DNA of 64,000 nucleotides from Afipia sp. (GCA_024707075.1 JANQAK010000003.1:1860001-1924000); one strand, 5' to 3'. Shown: positions 1 to 9,699, numbered from the stretch's first letter. A program made the numbers and translations. The notes: generated from the letters alone by a model not told the origin.

Positions 1-176
1 ATGATGCCGCCGAAATTGGTCTTGCCGAAATTGCCCTTCATGTAGTTGTCGTCGAGATGCAGCGGATTGTAGTCGAGCGAACCATCGCAGAAGAGGCGGA
101 TGGATTCGCGCGAGACCGCGAACTTCGGTCCATCGATGGTGTCGCCGACCGAGAGATTGTCGAATGTCGTCGTCAT
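1..176 (-). CDS. MaoC family dehydratase, partial (3' end outside window)
   Basis: The first 58 residues of a MaoC/hot-dog fold hydratase are visible, starting at ATG 176 and running off the left edge. The segment contains the LFCDGSLDYNPLHLDD stretch, the part of the fold where MaoC-type enoyl-CoA hydratases approach the acyl-CoA substrate, followed by the start of the catalytic helix (FGKTNFGGI). It lies 19 bp downstream of a second MaoC-like gene on the same strand, so the two probably form a heterodimeric or paired acyl-CoA hydratase operon. The substrate cannot be told from this fragment. The family is clear; the specific reaction is not. Confidence 0.8.
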   Translation of the reverse strand, partial: MTTTFDNLSVGDTIDGPKFAVSRESIRLFCDGSLDYNPLHLDDNYMKGNFGKTNFGGI

Positions 177-195
177 GTGCGGATTCCTCTTAGCA

Positions 196-675
196 TTACA
201 TCGGCCGGATGGTCTGGCCACGACCGGAACAGATCACGTCGCCATGCTGATTGAAGAAGACGTTGTCGTGCACCACGAACAACCGCTCGCGCTTGATGAA
301 CTTGTCGAGCGCGCGGGCCTGCAACGTAATGGTATCGCCGGGACGCGCGGGCTTGTTGTAGCTCCACGATTGTCCGGCGTTGACCGTGCCCGGTGAGCGC
401 ATCCAGTCGTCCGCGGGCGTGCAGGCGAACATCAGGAGAATATGAATCGACGGCGGCGCGATCAGGCCGCCGTAAGGCGTGGTCTTCGCATAGGCCTCGT
501 CGAAATAGAGCGGATGATCCTCGCCGACGGAACGGCAGTAGAGTTCGATCGCTTCCTTCGTCAGCAAATAGGGAATCGTCTTGCGCGGCTCTCCGGGGAC
601 GATGTCGTCCCAGACCTTTCGCAGGTTGGCGTCTTTCCAGAAGTCGGTTTCGAAAGCAGCTTGCGCTTGCGCCAT
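196..675 (-). CDS. MaoC-like N-terminal (FAS1-like) dehydratase domain protein
   Basis: This 159-residue protein looks like the N-terminal half of a bipartite MaoC hydratase. It has the LYCRSVGEDHPLYFDEAYAK segment and then YGGLIAPP near residues 68-75, typical of FAS1-like/MaoC_dehydrat_N proteins. Such halves often lack the catalytic Asp/His and pair with a second hot-dog subunit, here probably the gene just downstream at 1-176. The product probably hydrates or dehydrates an acyl-CoA in a catabolic pathway whose other genes lie to the left. The divergent IclR-type gene 57 bp away is a likely regulator of the pair. Confidence 0.8.
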   Translation of the reverse strand: MAQAQAAFETDFWKDANLRKVWDDIVPGEPRKTIPYLLTKEAIELYCRSVGEDHPLYFDEAYAKTTPYGGLIAPPSIHILLMFACTPADDWMRSPGTVNAGQSWSYNKPARPGDTITLQARALDKFIKRERLFVVHDNVFFNQHGDVICSGRGQTIRPM

Positions 676-731
676 GGCATTCTCTCATCTATTGTTCATC
701 AGGCGAACTTTATAGCCGCCTTACGAACATT

Positions 732-1553
732 ATGAGCCGGCTATTCGAACCTGACAAGACCGTGAACACGAGGTTTTCAAGAATGGCCAAGGAAAGCGAC
801 AGCTTTGTTCGCGCGATCGCAAGAGGATTTTCGGTTGTCGAAGCGCTGGGGCGGCCACCCGGACGGCACACGCTGTCGGAAGCCGCCGCATTCGCGGGAC
901 TGACGCGCGCCACGGCGCGCCGCATGCTGGCGACGCTGGTGGCGTTGAAATACTGCGAGGCCGATGGCCGCTATTTCAGCCTGCGTCCGCGCGCACTCGG
1001 CCTCGGATTGTCCTATCTCAACGCGCTGCCCTACTGGGGCTACGCGCAACGCGCGCTCGAAGACCTTCGCAATGAGATCGGAGAGTCCTGCGCGCTAGCG
1101 GTGCTGGATGAAACCGAGATCGTCTATGCGCTGCGCCTGCCGGCGCGGCGCATCCTCTCCGCCAATCTCGGCATCGGCAGCCGCCTGCCCGCGCATGTGA
1201 TCTCGCTGGGACGCGTGCTGCTCGCGGCACTTCCGCCAGAGAAACGCGGTGAGGTTCTCGCCTCCATCGACTACAAGCCGATCACGCCGCGCACCGTGAC
1301 CTGCCCGATCAGGCTCGGTGAAGAACTCGCGCGCGTGGAGGCGCAAGGTTACGCCTGGATCGACGGCGAACTTGATCCCGCGATCTGCGGCATCGCCGTG
1401 CCGGTACGCGATCAGGCCGGCCACGTCGTGGCCGCCATCAGCATCAACACGATCTCGGGTACGATTACCGAGGCGGAGGCGAAGAAGAAATTTCTGGTGG
1501 CCCTGCAACGCACCGCACAGGACATTCGCACGCAAACCGCAGCGAAGGGGTGA
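732..1553 (+). CDS. IclR family transcriptional regulator (PcaU/PobR-like)
   Basis: About 273 residues from ATG 732; ATG 783 (MAKESDSF) is an equally plausible start. The N-terminal winged helix reads FVRAIARGFSVVEALG, then LSEAAAFAGLTRATARRML as recognition helix, and LKYCEADGRYFSL as wing. The C-terminal two-thirds is the IclR effector domain with PAHVISLGRVLLAALP and IDGELDPAICGIAVPV. The opening matches the beta-ketoadipate branch (PcaR/PcaU/PobR) of the family, which usually senses aromatic-derived acids; that ligand class is inference. It is transcribed away from the two MaoC-like genes and is the obvious candidate to control them. Confidence 0.85.
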   Translation: MSRLFEPDKTVNTRFSRMAKESDSFVRAIARGFSVVEALGRPPGRHTLSEAAAFAGLTRATARRMLATLVALKYCEADGRYFSLRPRALGLGLSYLNALPYWGYAQRALEDLRNEIGESCALAVLDETEIVYALRLPARRILSANLGIGSRLPAHVISLGRVLLAALPPEKRGEVLASIDYKPITPRTVTCPIRLGEELARVEAQGYAWIDGELDPAICGIAVPVRDQAGHVVAAISINTISGTITEAEAKKKFLVALQRTAQDIRTQTAAKG

Positions 1554-1661
1554 GGCCATCGTCGATCATTCCTCGGGTCACCCCAGCCTCCGCGGGGACA
1601 ACGAGTTGAAAGATCGCGTCATCGCGTTACGAATTTCTCTACCGAGAGGTGAAGAACGACC

Positions 1662-2048
1662 TCATCCCGCCTTGCCGAATGCTTTGCGCAACTCGTCCTT
1701 TGCCGCCTCGAGCTTGCGCTTGCGCGCCGCCGGCAAATTCTTGCCGGCGCGGTTGATGTAGAACACCAGCATCGACATCGCGGACCGGTAAGGGTCGCTC
1801 TTGCGGCGATGGCTGCGCTCCGCCGAACGCTTCAGCGATTTCGCAATGGCCACCGGGCTGTTCTGCTTGAACACATCGTGCTTCAGATCGAGTGCATCGC
1901 TGGTGGCGGTGACGCGGCCCGACCATTTGCGAACCGGGCGTTTTACCGCGGTCTTGCGTGCTGATGATGTTTTGCGCGCCTTGCGTGGGGATGCGCTTTT
2001 TCGTGCGCGCCTGCGCGGGGCAGCCGGTTTGCGTGCAGCCTTGGCCAT
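1662..2048 (-). CDS. DUF3175 domain-containing basic protein
   Basis: 128 residues from ATG 2048; an upstream in-frame start at 2087 would add 13 unlikely residues. The first 45 residues are a Lys/Arg/Ala/Pro-rich tail (KPAAPRRRARKSASPRKARK) like H1-type tails. The rest is the DUF3175 core, with KWSGRVTATSDALDL, SLKRSAERSHRRKSDPYRS and AMSMLVFYINRAGKNL. The function of DUF3175 is unknown. The strong positive charge suggests nucleic-acid binding, but that is inference only. It is divergent from the YbaK gene, with 42 bp between start codons, so the two promoters must overlap. Confidence 0.85.
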   Translation of the reverse strand: MAKAARKPAAPRRRARKSASPRKARKTSSARKTAVKRPVRKWSGRVTATSDALDLKHDVFKQNSPVAIAKSLKRSAERSHRRKSDPYRSAMSMLVFYINRAGKNLPAARKRKLEAAKDELRKAFGKAG

Positions 2049-2090
2049 GATAGGTCCTCCATCGAATACAAATTGCAGACAGGACAAAGC

Positions 2091-2567
2091 ATGAGCATCG
2101 AATCGGTTCGCGCGTTTTTCGCCAAAAATGCGCCCGATATTTCCGTGATCGAATCGGACAAGAGTTCCGCCACCGTGGCGCTGGCCGCCGAGGCGTTCGG
2201 CGTCACTCCCGCCGAGATCGCCAAGACGTTATCATTGCGCGTCGGCGATCGTGTGCTGCTGGTTGTGACCTGCGGCACAGCGCGACTCGACAACAAGAAG
2301 GCGCGCGCCGCGTTCGGCGGCAAGCCGCGCATGCTCAACGCCGAGGAAGCGCTGGAGGCCACGGGCCATCCGGTCGGCGGCATCTGTCCGTTTGGCCTGA
2401 AGACGCCGCTGCCGGTCTATTGCGATGTGTCGCTGAAAGCCTTCAGCGAAGTCGTACCCGCGGCCGGTTCGATCAACAGCGCGGTGCGCATTTCGCCCGC
2501 GCGCATGGCCGAACTCACCAACGCCGAATGGGTCGATGTATGCGAGGCAGGAGTGGCCTCATCCTGA
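2091..2567 (+). CDS. YbaK/EbsC family aminoacyl-tRNA editing-type protein
   Basis: 158 residues beginning MSIESVRAFFAKN. The fold is that of the YbaK/ProX trans-editing deacylases that clear mischarged tRNA (Cys-tRNA-Pro, Ala-tRNA-Pro and similar). Family marks include the central AKTLSLRVGDRVLLVVTCG strand pair, the DNKKARAAFGGKPRML segment with its invariant lysines, and the loop GHPVGGICPFGL near residues 90-101. The product is cytoplasmic and stand-alone, with no synthetase domain attached. The exact mischarged tRNA it would clear cannot be read from the sequence. Confidence 0.88.
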   Translation: MSIESVRAFFAKNAPDISVIESDKSSATVALAAEAFGVTPAEIAKTLSLRVGDRVLLVVTCGTARLDNKKARAAFGGKPRMLNAEEALEATGHPVGGICPFGLKTPLPVYCDVSLKAFSEVVPAAGSINSAVRISPARMAELTNAEWVDVCEAGVASS

Positions 2568-2605
2568 GAGTGTGCTTTGAAGAAATCAGCACTTTCGCCA
2601 GAATT

Positions 2606-2697
2606 CGTCATGCCCGGCCTTATGCCGGGCATCCACGTTTTTCCTACTATGATTGCCTGAAGACGTGGATGGCCGGGACAAAGCCCGGCCGTGACGG
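2606..2697. repeat. Extragenic palindrome, GCCCGG-type (copy 1)
   Basis: The two arms read outward as CGTCATGCCCGGC...GCATCCACG and CGTGGATGGCCGGG...CCCGGCCGTGACGG, so the segment folds into two nested hairpins joined through the CCACGT/ACGTGG core. Related copies in this window lie at 29589-29673, 32546-32633 and 47676-47759. It lies between two convergent genes, where it may also act as a bidirectional terminator. Confidence 0.75.
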
Positions 2698-2728
2698 CGG
2701 AGGGTTCGCGCTCAAGTCAGAGCATTTA

Positions 2729-3727
2729 TTACTCCACCTTGCCGATCTTCTTCACCGCCGCGATCAACCGTGCGCTGTCGGCCTCGACGAACGTCTTGAA
2801 TTCCGGCGCATCCAGGTAAGCGACCGGACTGCCTGCGGTCTCGAAGGTCCTCACCACTTCCGGCGCGCGCACCGCCTCGCCCATCGCCTCGCGCAGCCGC
2901 GTCATGATCGGCGCGGGCAACGCCGTCTGCGCGAACAGCCCCGCCCAGATGTAGAACTCGACATCCTTGTAGCCGAGCTCCTGGAAGGTTGGCACGTCCG
3001 GAAAACTCGCGACGCGCTTGGCGCCCCAGCCAGCCAGCACGCGCATCTTGCCGTCATCGACTTGAGCCCGAAGTGTGCCCGGCGCGGAGGCCACCGCCTG
3101 CACCGTTCCGGTGAGCAATCCGGTAAGCGCAGGACCCGCACCACGAAACGGCACGTGCAGCAGTTTGATGCCGGCGCTCGCCGCGAACATTTCCATCGCG
3201 ATATGCAGCGTGCCGTAGGGACCGGACGAGCCATAGGGAATTTGTCCCGGCCGCGCCTTTGCGTCCTCGACGAAATCCTTCACCGTCTTCCACGGCGCCG
3301 ACGCCGGCACAGCCAGCATGGTCGGATCGGCGAGCACCCGCGCGACCGGCGCGAACTGCGACATTTCATAGGCGACGGGACGGTCGAACAGCCGGTCGGC
3401 CTCGGGCAGCACCGCCAGCGACGACAGCGTCATCAGCAGTGTGTAGCCGTCCGGCTCCGCGCGCGCCGCGGCTGCGTTACCAACCGAACCGCCGCCGCCA
3501 CCGGCGCGATTGTCCACGATCACAGGCTTGCCGAGAATGCGCTCCAGCGCCATCGCCACCGGCCGCGCCGCGAGATCGGCCTGTCCGCCGGCAGGAAACG
3601 GGACGATCATGGTGATGTTGCGCGCGGGCCAGGCTGCCTGCGCATTCGCGTTGCCGGATAATGTCGTCAATGCAGCCTGCGACAACGGCAAAACCGCAGC
3701 CGCCTTCAAAAGCTCGCGCCGATTCAT
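2729..3727 (-). CDS. Bug/TctC-family periplasmic solute-binding protein
   Basis: 332 residues. The N-terminus (MNRRELLKAAAVLPLSQAAL...ANAQA) is a twin-arginine-like or Sec export signal ending near residue 30. The mature part shows family signatures: WPARNITMIVPFPAGGQADLAARPVA at the start, IVDNRAGGGGGSVGNAAAARAEPDGYTLL, and the YGSSGPYGTLH loop. These proteins deliver carboxylates or other organic acids to tripartite tricarboxylate (TTT) transporters, but no TctAB membrane genes are in the window, so it is an orphan here, as is common in this family. The ligand is unknown. Confidence 0.88.
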   Translation of the reverse strand: MNRRELLKAAAVLPLSQAALTTLSGNANAQAAWPARNITMIVPFPAGGQADLAARPVAMALERILGKPVIVDNRAGGGGGSVGNAAAARAEPDGYTLLMTLSSLAVLPEADRLFDRPVAYEMSQFAPVARVLADPTMLAVPASAPWKTVKDFVEDAKARPGQIPYGSSGPYGTLHIAMEMFAASAGIKLLHVPFRGAGPALTGLLTGTVQAVASAPGTLRAQVDDGKMRVLAGWGAKRVASFPDVPTFQELGYKDVEFYIWAGLFAQTALPAPIMTRLREAMGEAVRAPEVVRTFETAGSPVAYLDAPEFKTFVEADSARLIAAVKKIGKVE

Positions 3728-3845
3728 GGTGCCTCCCCTGATCTTATTTTTATGGGGAGAATGGATAGCACACCCGGCAAGGTGCAGAAATGACGATCGC
3801 GACGGCCGGACAGATCCGGCCGTCCCGATTTACATGCGGGCGGCG

Positions 3846-5525
3846 TCAGGCCGCGCGAATATTGGCGAGGAAGCGGTCAACGTCCCCGCGCAGCGTCGCG
3901 GCCTGACCGCTGAGCTGCTCGGCAGAGGCCAGCACCTGCGTGGCTGCCGTGCCGGTTTCACTGGCGGCTGCATTGACGCCGACGATGTTGCTGGAGACTT
4001 CGCCAGTGCCCTGCGCGGCTTCCTGAACGTTGCGGGCGATTTCACGTGTCGCGGAGCCCTGCTCCTCGACCGCCGACGCGATCACGGTGGCAATTTCGTT
4101 GATCGAGCCGATCGTGCCGCCGATGCTCTCGATGGCCTGCACGGCTTCCGCAGTCGCGTCCTGCATCGCCGCAACCTGCGCCGAGATGTCTTCCGTGGCC
4201 TTGGCGGTCTGGCTTGCGAGCGACTTGACCTCGCTTGCGACCACCGCGAAGCCGCGGCCGGCTTCTCCGGCACGCGCCGCTTCAATCGTGGCATTAAGCG
4301 CGAGAAGATTGGTCTGGCTGGCGATGTCGCTGATCAGCTTCACCACCGCGCCGATCTTCTGCGCCGCCGCCGACAGACCCTGCACCGTCACGTTGGTGCG
4401 GTTCGCCTGCTCCACAGCCTGACCCGCAATCTTGGTGGATTCGGCAACCTGACGACCGATCTCGGACACCGAAGACGACAATTGCTCGGTCGCCGCTGCG
4501 ACCGTCTGCACATTGGCGGACGCCTGTTCGGCCACGGCGGCAACTGTCGTCGCCTGATGGCTGGTTTCCTCGGCAGTCGCAGACATACTCTGTGACGTCG
4601 CACGCATCTCCGTCGCCGCTCCGGTGAGCGTATCGAGCGATTGACGAACGCCCTGTTCAAAATCGTCCGCCATTTTCCTGAGAAGGTTTTTCTTCTCTGA
4701 TTCGGATTGTCCCTTCAGTTCGTCCTGCTCGGCGCGCAGGCGCGCGGCCTCAATCATGTTGTCCTTGAACACCTGCACCGACTGCGCCATCGCTCCGACC
4801 TCGTCGCGGCGATCCTGCGCGGGCACCCCGATGGAGACGTCGCCTTCGGAGATCTTGCGCATCGCGCCGGTCATGTCGACGATCGGCTTGACGATGCTGC
4901 GGCTCAGCAGAAGCGACATGCCCACGACCAGCAGCAATCCAAAGCCGACGAGAGCACCGATGCGCTGCACCTGTTTCCAGAAGATCGCGTCCACGTCGTC
5001 GACATAGATTCCACCGGCGATGACCCATCCATAGGGCTTGAACTGTGTCGAATAGGAAATCTTCGGCACCGGCTGGTCGGAGCCGGGGCGCGGGAAACGG
5101 TAAGCGACAAATCCGCCGCCCTTGTTGCCCATCTCGATCAACTGACGGGTGTAGAAGACACCGTCGGAATCCGGAGAATTCGTCAGATCCTTGCCCTCGA
5201 CTTTCGGGTTGGGATGGACCTGCACGGCGCTGTTCGAACCAAACGCAAGGAAATAATCGTCCTTGCCGAAGCGCAGCGTGCGCAGCAGCTTCGATCCGCG
5301 CTCGAGCGTCTCGGCATCCGAAAGGCCGGCCTTGCGGGAAACTTCGTAGTTCTGTTCGACAGCCTGGCGCGCAAGCAGGACCAGATCCTGGAGCTTGGCC
5401 TTGCGATCCTCAAGCAGATTATCCTTGAGCGCCGAGAGGCCAACTCCGGCGACGCCAACGATGCCCAGGGCCGAAAGCACCACCATCATCAGCAGTTTGG
5501 ATGAAATCCGCAAATTCCAGAGCAT
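3846..5525 (-). CDS. Methyl-accepting chemotaxis protein with periplasmic single-Cache domain
   Basis: 559 residues from ATG 5525, preceded by an AAGG-type ribosome site; the upstream extension to 5582 looks spurious. Order: TM1 about residues 11-33, an extracytoplasmic sCache_2-type sensor about 35-185 ([25 protein letters not shown]), TM2 about 188-209, HAMP about 210-262, then the coiled-coil signalling domain to the end. The hairpin tip reads [20 protein letters not shown], followed by [15 protein letters not shown], which binds CheA/CheW. No C-terminal CheR pentapeptide is visible. The ligand is unknown; sCache domains often bind small carboxylates. It stands alone, with no che genes next to it. 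Confidence 0.92.
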   Translation of the reverse strand: MLWNLRISSKLLMMVVLSALGIVGVAGVGLSALKDNLLEDRKAKLQDLVLLARQAVEQNYEVSRKAGLSDAETLERGSKLLRTLRFGKDDYFLAFGSNSAVQVHPNPKVEGKDLTNSPDSDGVFYTRQLIEMGNKGGGFVAYRFPRPGSDQPVPKISYSTQFKPYGWVIAGGIYVDDVDAIFWKQVQRIGALVGFGLLLVVGMSLLLSRSIVKPIVDMTGAMRKISEGDVSIGVPAQDRRDEVGAMAQSVQVFKDNMIEAARLRAEQDELKGQSESEKKNLLRKMADDFEQGVRQSLDTLTGAATEMRATSQSMSATAEETSHQATTVAAVAEQASANVQTVAAATEQLSSSVSEIGRQVAESTKIAGQAVEQANRTNVTVQGLSAAAQKIGAVVKLISDIASQTNLLALNATIEAARAGEAGRGFAVVASEVKSLASQTAKATEDISAQVAAMQDATAEAVQAIESIGGTIGSINEIATVIASAVEEQGSATREIARNVQEAAQGTGEVSSNIVGVNAAASETGTAATQVLASAEQLSGQAATLRGDVDRFLANIRAA

Positions 5526-5789
5526 CGTTAACCTTTCTGGTTTCAAGATCGATAAACCGGCTGGCGCTTTGCGCCAGATCAACGACTAACTCAAATTCAT
5601 GAAACAGCTCCTAATAGGAATCTGAGTTGCGATTTGAATTGATTGAGTATTCCGGCACCGGCGGACCACAATAGAAGCCCAACTTTATGGGCGTTGGCGC
5701 TTCCGGAGCAGGCGTGCTGGCATTAACAGGACCCACATGAATTGGGCCGGATATCCACCGACCGAGTCCCTCGAAGATGGACGTGTGAG

Positions 5790-6533
5790 ATGAGAATCAA
5801 GGCCGTCGTATTCGACGCTTACGGCACACTCTACGATGTGCAGTCGGTTGCTGCCGTCACGGACCAGGCCTTTCCCGGTTTTGGCGAGCTGATCACACAG
5901 ATCTGGCGGCTGAAGCAGCTTGAGTACACCTGGCTGCGCTCGCTGATGAACCGCTACGAGGACTTCTCGGTCATCACACGCGACTCGCTGACTTTCACGC
6001 TCAACGCGCTCGGACTGACATTCAACGCAGCCGTCTTCGATCGCATCATGGACAAATACGTCCATCTCGATCTTTACCCGGATGCGAAACAGGCGCTTGC
6101 CGGGCTGAAAGACCGCAAGCTCGCGATCCTCTCCAACGGCAGCACCGACATGCTGAATGCGCTGGTGCGCAATACCGGCCTCGACAGCATTCTCGACGCG
6201 ACCATCAGCATCGACTCAACGAAGACCTTCAAGCCGTCGCCGCGAACCTACGAACTGATTGAATCGAATCTCGGCGTAAAGCCGCATGAGGTGCTGTTCG
6301 TGTCGTCCAATCCGTTCGACGCCTGCGGCGCGAAAGCCTTTGGCCTGAATGTGGCATGGATCGAACGCGTGACGCCGCAAGCAATGGCTGCCGAGCTTGC
6401 GAAAGCCGATCTCGTGCGCCCGCTGTCGATGTTCAGGGCGCTGCGCATGCAAATGGACGAGTTCGGGATGGAACCCGACTTTCGAATCTCCGCGCTTGCC
6501 GACCTGCCCAAGATCATGACCCCGGACGCTTAG
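5790..6533 (+). CDS. Haloacid dehalogenase, type II (L-2-haloacid dehalogenase family)
   Basis: 247 residues from ATG 5790. The HAD motifs are complete: VVFDAYGTLYD with nucleophile Asp9 and Thr13, the WLRSLMNRY helix with the substrate-binding Arg, LSNGS for motif II, KTFKPSPRTYEL with the motif III lysine, and VSSNPFDACGAKAFGL for the acidic end. The SSN-x-x-D pattern separates type II dehalogenases from phosphatase HADs. The enzyme would replace halogen at C2 of short L-2-haloacids with hydroxyl, in the cytoplasm. No regulator or haloacid permease is adjacent. Substrate assignment is by family only. Confidence 0.85.
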   Translation: MRIKAVVFDAYGTLYDVQSVAAVTDQAFPGFGELITQIWRLKQLEYTWLRSLMNRYEDFSVITRDSLTFTLNALGLTFNAAVFDRIMDKYVHLDLYPDAKQALAGLKDRKLAILSNGSTDMLNALVRNTGLDSILDATISIDSTKTFKPSPRTYELIESNLGVKPHEVLFVSSNPFDACGAKAFGLNVAWIERVTPQAMAAELAKADLVRPLSMFRALRMQMDEFGMEPDFRISALADLPKIMTPDA

Positions 6534-6676
6534 GGTACCCGGAGGTTCGCATCCGCGGTTACTGTTGCACAAAAGACTCGCCGTCCGGCTTTGCAGCTCA
6601 GGCATGTCCTTTGGGAATCGCTGCGACTCGCGATTGGCATGATTGATGCTTCGCATTTCACCAAGGAGGTGATGTG

Positions 6677-7000
6677 ATGCGATCAATCATTTTCTTGTTT
6701 CTGACGGTGACGCTGTTGGTGACCCGCGTCTGCTTTGCACATGATGCGGATGGCAAGCCGAACTGGATTGCCGAAGGTTCCTATAAAGGCTCCGACGGCG
6801 TCCATTGCTGCGGACCCAGCGATTGCGAACAGCTCAGCGCCGACGAGGTTCAGGTCCGGCCTGACGGAATCTGGCTCACGCGATTCAAGGAGCTGGTTCC
6901 GTTCGAACAGGCGACGCCGAGCGAAGACGGCAGAACCTGGCGATGCCACAACCTTTCCGGCGAAAGGAGATGCTTCTTCATGAAGTACGGCAATACATAA
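6677..7000 (+). CDS. Small secreted Cys-rich protein of unknown function
   Basis: 107 residues. AGGAGG at 6664-6669 lies seven bases before ATG 6677 and selects it over the adjacent GTG at 6674. A clear signal peptide (hydrophobic IIFLFLTVTLLVT, cleavage near VCFA-HD) leaves a mature part with five or six cysteines: the cluster HCCGPSDC near residue 40, then RCHN and RCFF near the end. The pattern DGVHCCGPSDC...PDGRTWRCH resembles a conserved small periplasmic family of Rhizobiales that has no known role to my knowledge. Disulfide bonding is likely. It ends 78 bp before the convergent ggt gene. Confidence 0.7.
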   Translation: MRSIIFLFLTVTLLVTRVCFAHDADGKPNWIAEGSYKGSDGVHCCGPSDCEQLSADEVQVRPDGIWLTRFKELVPFEQATPSEDGRTWRCHNLSGERRCFFMKYGNT

Positions 7001-7078
7001 TCGAGGCAATCGCGCGCGGCTGACATCCTCGCCGGCTGACGTATCGCCGGACAGGCCCAATGCGTCCGGAGCGAGTGC

Positions 7079-8656
7079 TCAAATGCCGAGCGCGACACCA
7101 TCCTTGCGATGGTCGCTGGCGCCGAGCAGGACACCGCGTTCATGGTCGATCCAGATCGCCTGGCAACCGCCAATCGCCGCATCGGCCCATTTCAGATCGT
7201 GTCCGCGTGCGGCAAGCTCAGCGCCGATTTCTTTTCCAAACGTCGGTTCGATCGACAGCACGCCTTCAAAAGCGAACGAGCGCGGCGCCTCGGAGGCCGC
7301 CTGAATATCCATGCAGAGATCGAAGATGTTGGAAATGAAATTCGCGTGGCCGGTTGCCTGATAGTGCCCGCCCATCACGCCGAACGGCATCGCGCAGCGG
7401 CCGTTCTTCATCACCATGCCGGGAATGATGGTGTGCATCGGCCGCTTGTTCGGAGCGAGCGCATTGGGATGGCCGGGCTTGAGCCGGAAACCCCAGCCGC
7501 GGTTGTGCAGCAGCACGCCGGACTTCGGCGCATAGATGCCGCTGCCGAACGGCTGAAACAGCGAATTGATGAACGACACGGCGTTGAGATCACGGTCGAC
7601 CACCGTGACGTAGACGGTGTCCTTGTGCTCGATGTCATCCCAGTCAACACTCGCGCTGGCGTGCGCCATGTCGATCTTGCTGCGGATCGCACCGATATAA
7701 CTTTCAGACAAGAAGTGCGTGGCATCGATCTTGCCGAAAGCGGGATCGCAGAAGAATGCGTCGCGCGCACGATACGCCGCCTTGGTCGCTTCCGCCAGCA
7801 GATGGACGCGGTCGGCTTCCGAGAGCGATTTGATGTCGTAGCCAGCCAATGTCCGCAGGATCATCAGCGCCGCGAGTCCCTGCCCGTTCGGCGGACATTC
7901 AAGAATGTCGTGGCCGCCATAGCTCGTGGAAATCGGCGTCACATCCTCCGGCGCGTTCGCGGCGAAATCCGCCACAGTATGCACGCCGCCAAGGCCTTGC
8001 AGCACGCTCACGATTTCTTCCGCAACCTCGCCCTCGTAAAATGCGGCGCGCCCTTCGCGCGCGATGCGGCGCAGGGTTTTGCCGAGCGAGGGCTGATCGC
8101 GCCGCGCGCCAATCTCCGGCGCGACGCCATCGCAGAGATAATGCGCCTTCGCAGCCGGGTTGCTTTCAAGTTTCGCGCGGTTGCGCGACCAGTCAGCGGC
8201 GACACGGGGCGTAATGCGGAAGCCGCTCTCTGCCGCATCGATGGCCGGCTTGAAAATCTCTTCCAGCGATTTGCTGCCGTACTTCGCCGAAAGTTTGCAC
8301 CACGCGTCGATCGCGCCGGGAATCGTGACGCCTTCGATCGAGGTCGGCGTCAGCGCCATGATGCCCTTTGCCATCGTTTTCGCGAGATCGGTCTTCGCGG
8401 GTGTGCGCCCGGAGCCATTCAGCGCCACCGGCGTGCCGGCCTTGGGCGAGTAGATCACAAAGCAGTCGCCGCCAATACCGGTCATCTGCGGCTCGACCAC
8501 GCCCTGTATCGCGACAGCGGCGATGGCGGCGTCCATTGCGTTGCCGCCAGCCTTCAGAATGTCGAGCGCAGCGAGCGTCGCCTGCGGGTGCGAGGTCGCG
8601 GCCATGCCGCGTTCGCCCACCGCAATGGAGCGGGACGGCGTGATGAAGTTGCGCAT
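7079..8656 (-). CDS. ggt: Gamma-glutamyltransferase family protein
   Basis: 525 residues, the normal length for an unprocessed GGT precursor. The N-terminal part has [25 protein letters not shown] and [13 protein letters not shown], then NGSGRTPAK with the gamma-glutamate-binding Arg. Autoprocessing should occur before Thr347 in [11 protein letters not shown], the nucleophile of the mature small subunit, followed by [10 protein letters not shown]. The reaction is hydrolysis or transfer of gamma-glutamyl groups from glutathione or related amides. Unlike the E. coli enzyme, no signal peptide is seen, so this may be a cytoplasmic acylase-type member (cephalosporin-acylase-like branch). Confidence 0.88.
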   Translation of the reverse strand: MRNFITPSRSIAVGERGMAATSHPQATLAALDILKAGGNAMDAAIAAVAIQGVVEPQMTGIGGDCFVIYSPKAGTPVALNGSGRTPAKTDLAKTMAKGIMALTPTSIEGVTIPGAIDAWCKLSAKYGSKSLEEIFKPAIDAAESGFRITPRVAADWSRNRAKLESNPAAKAHYLCDGVAPEIGARRDQPSLGKTLRRIAREGRAAFYEGEVAEEIVSVLQGLGGVHTVADFAANAPEDVTPISTSYGGHDILECPPNGQGLAALMILRTLAGYDIKSLSEADRVHLLAEATKAAYRARDAFFCDPAFGKIDATHFLSESYIGAIRSKIDMAHASASVDWDDIEHKDTVYVTVVDRDLNAVSFINSLFQPFGSGIYAPKSGVLLHNRGWGFRLKPGHPNALAPNKRPMHTIIPGMVMKNGRCAMPFGVMGGHYQATGHANFISNIFDLCMDIQAASEAPRSFAFEGVLSIEPTFGKEIGAELAARGHDLKWADAAIGGCQAIWIDHERGVLLGASDHRKDGVALGI

Positions 8657-8738
8657 TCAGGGAAACCTTCGAGGATGGAGACGTATCGTAAACAAACTTG
8701 CCGCGCCGATCCAGTGCGGAACATGAACGTGATTGGAC

Positions 8739-9653
8739 CTACCGCGCCGCACGCTTGGTGCGTCCCAGCTTTGCGGCGAGATAATCCGCCAGCACCTCGA
8801 CGCGCGCGGGTCGCGGACCGCCCGGCGGCATCACCAGATGCACCGCGCCTTCAGGCTGCTTCCAGTCCTTGAGGATAACTTCAAGCCGTCCATCCGCGAT
8901 AGCGTCGCCGACGATGAAGTCCGGCAGGTCGGCGATGCCGAGCCCGGCCAGCAGCGACGGCATTGTCGCTTCGCCGTTGTTGACGCGCAGTTGTCCCGAC
9001 GGCCGTACCGTCGCCTGCTCGCCCGCCGCATTGACATAGTGCCAGACGCCCGCCGTGGAGAGATAGGCGTAGCCGAAGCATCTGTGCTGAGCGAGATGCA
9101 TCGGGTGCGTCGGCCGTCCGTACTTCTTCAGATAGGTCGGGGCCGCCACCGTATAGCGCCGCATACCGCAGAGCCGCCGCGCCACCAGCGATGAATCCGG
9201 CAACCGCGCGATCCGGACACCGGCGTCGAAGCCCTCGCCGATCAGATCGACGGTCGCATCGCTGAGATGAAGATCGATGGAGACCTCGGGATAGGTGCTG
9301 AGGAACTCCGGCAATAGCGGACTGATCACTTTCACGCCGAACGTCATCGGCACGGCGAGGCGCACCAGCCCGCGCGGCACGGCGGATTGCGCCAGCGCCT
9401 CGTTCTCCGCCGCCTCGCCATCCATCAGCAGTTGCGTCGCGCGCTCGGACAATTTCTGGCCGGCATCGGTCAACGCCAGTTGCCGCGAGGTGCGGTTGAA
9501 CAGCCGCGCGCCGAGCCGTTCTTCAAGCCGGCTGACCGCTTTCGAGACCGTCGCTTTCGAGAGCCCGAGTTCGGCCGCAGCCCCGGCGAAAGTGCGCATT
9601 TCCACGACCTTGGCGAAGATCGCCAAGGCCTCGAAGTCCGGAAGTCTGGACAT
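8739..9653 (-). CDS. LysR family transcriptional regulator
   Basis: 304 residues. The N-terminal helix-turn-helix (residues about 5-62) includes FAGAAAELGLSKATVSKAVSRLEERLGARLFNRTSR. The rest is the periplasmic-binding-like effector domain, with VRLAVPMTFGVKVISPLLPEFLSTYPEV. It belongs to the AaeR/CrgA-like group that often sits beside pirin or quinone-reductase genes. The pirin gene is divergent, with 191 bp between start codons that contain a perfect palindrome at 9679-9699, presumably its operator. It probably controls pirin and wrbA and represses itself; the inducer is unknown. Confidence 0.92.
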   Translation of the reverse strand: MSRLPDFEALAIFAKVVEMRTFAGAAAELGLSKATVSKAVSRLEERLGARLFNRTSRQLALTDAGQKLSERATQLLMDGEAAENEALAQSAVPRGLVRLAVPMTFGVKVISPLLPEFLSTYPEVSIDLHLSDATVDLIGEGFDAGVRIARLPDSSLVARRLCGMRRYTVAAPTYLKKYGRPTHPMHLAQHRCFGYAYLSTAGVWHYVNAAGEQATVRPSGQLRVNNGEATMPSLLAGLGIADLPDFIVGDAIADGRLEVILKDWKQPEGAVHLVMPPGGPRPARVEVLADYLAAKLGRTKRAAR

Positions 9654-9678
9654 CCGCGCACCTCCCTGCGTGTCAATA

Positions 9679-9699
9679 ATGGAAACAATGAGTTTCCAT
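9679..9699. promoter_or_regulatory. Candidate LysR operator palindrome
   Basis: The sequence ATGGAAAC-AATGA-GTTTCCAT is a perfect 8+8 inverted repeat around five bases. It lies 26 bp upstream of the LysR start codon and 146 bp from the pirin start. Additional partial half-sites (TTTCTAT) follow at 9701-9711, as expected for a tetrameric LysR regulator. The role is inferred from position and symmetry. Confidence 0.6.

Noticed and set aside
2420..3661. 413-residue plus-strand frame over the Bug-type gene
   Set aside because: Overlaps a well-supported gene on the minus strand and is Arg/His-rich without motifs.
7109..8872. 587-residue plus-strand frame over ggt
   Set aside because: The minus-strand GGT has all catalytic motifs; the opposite frame has none.
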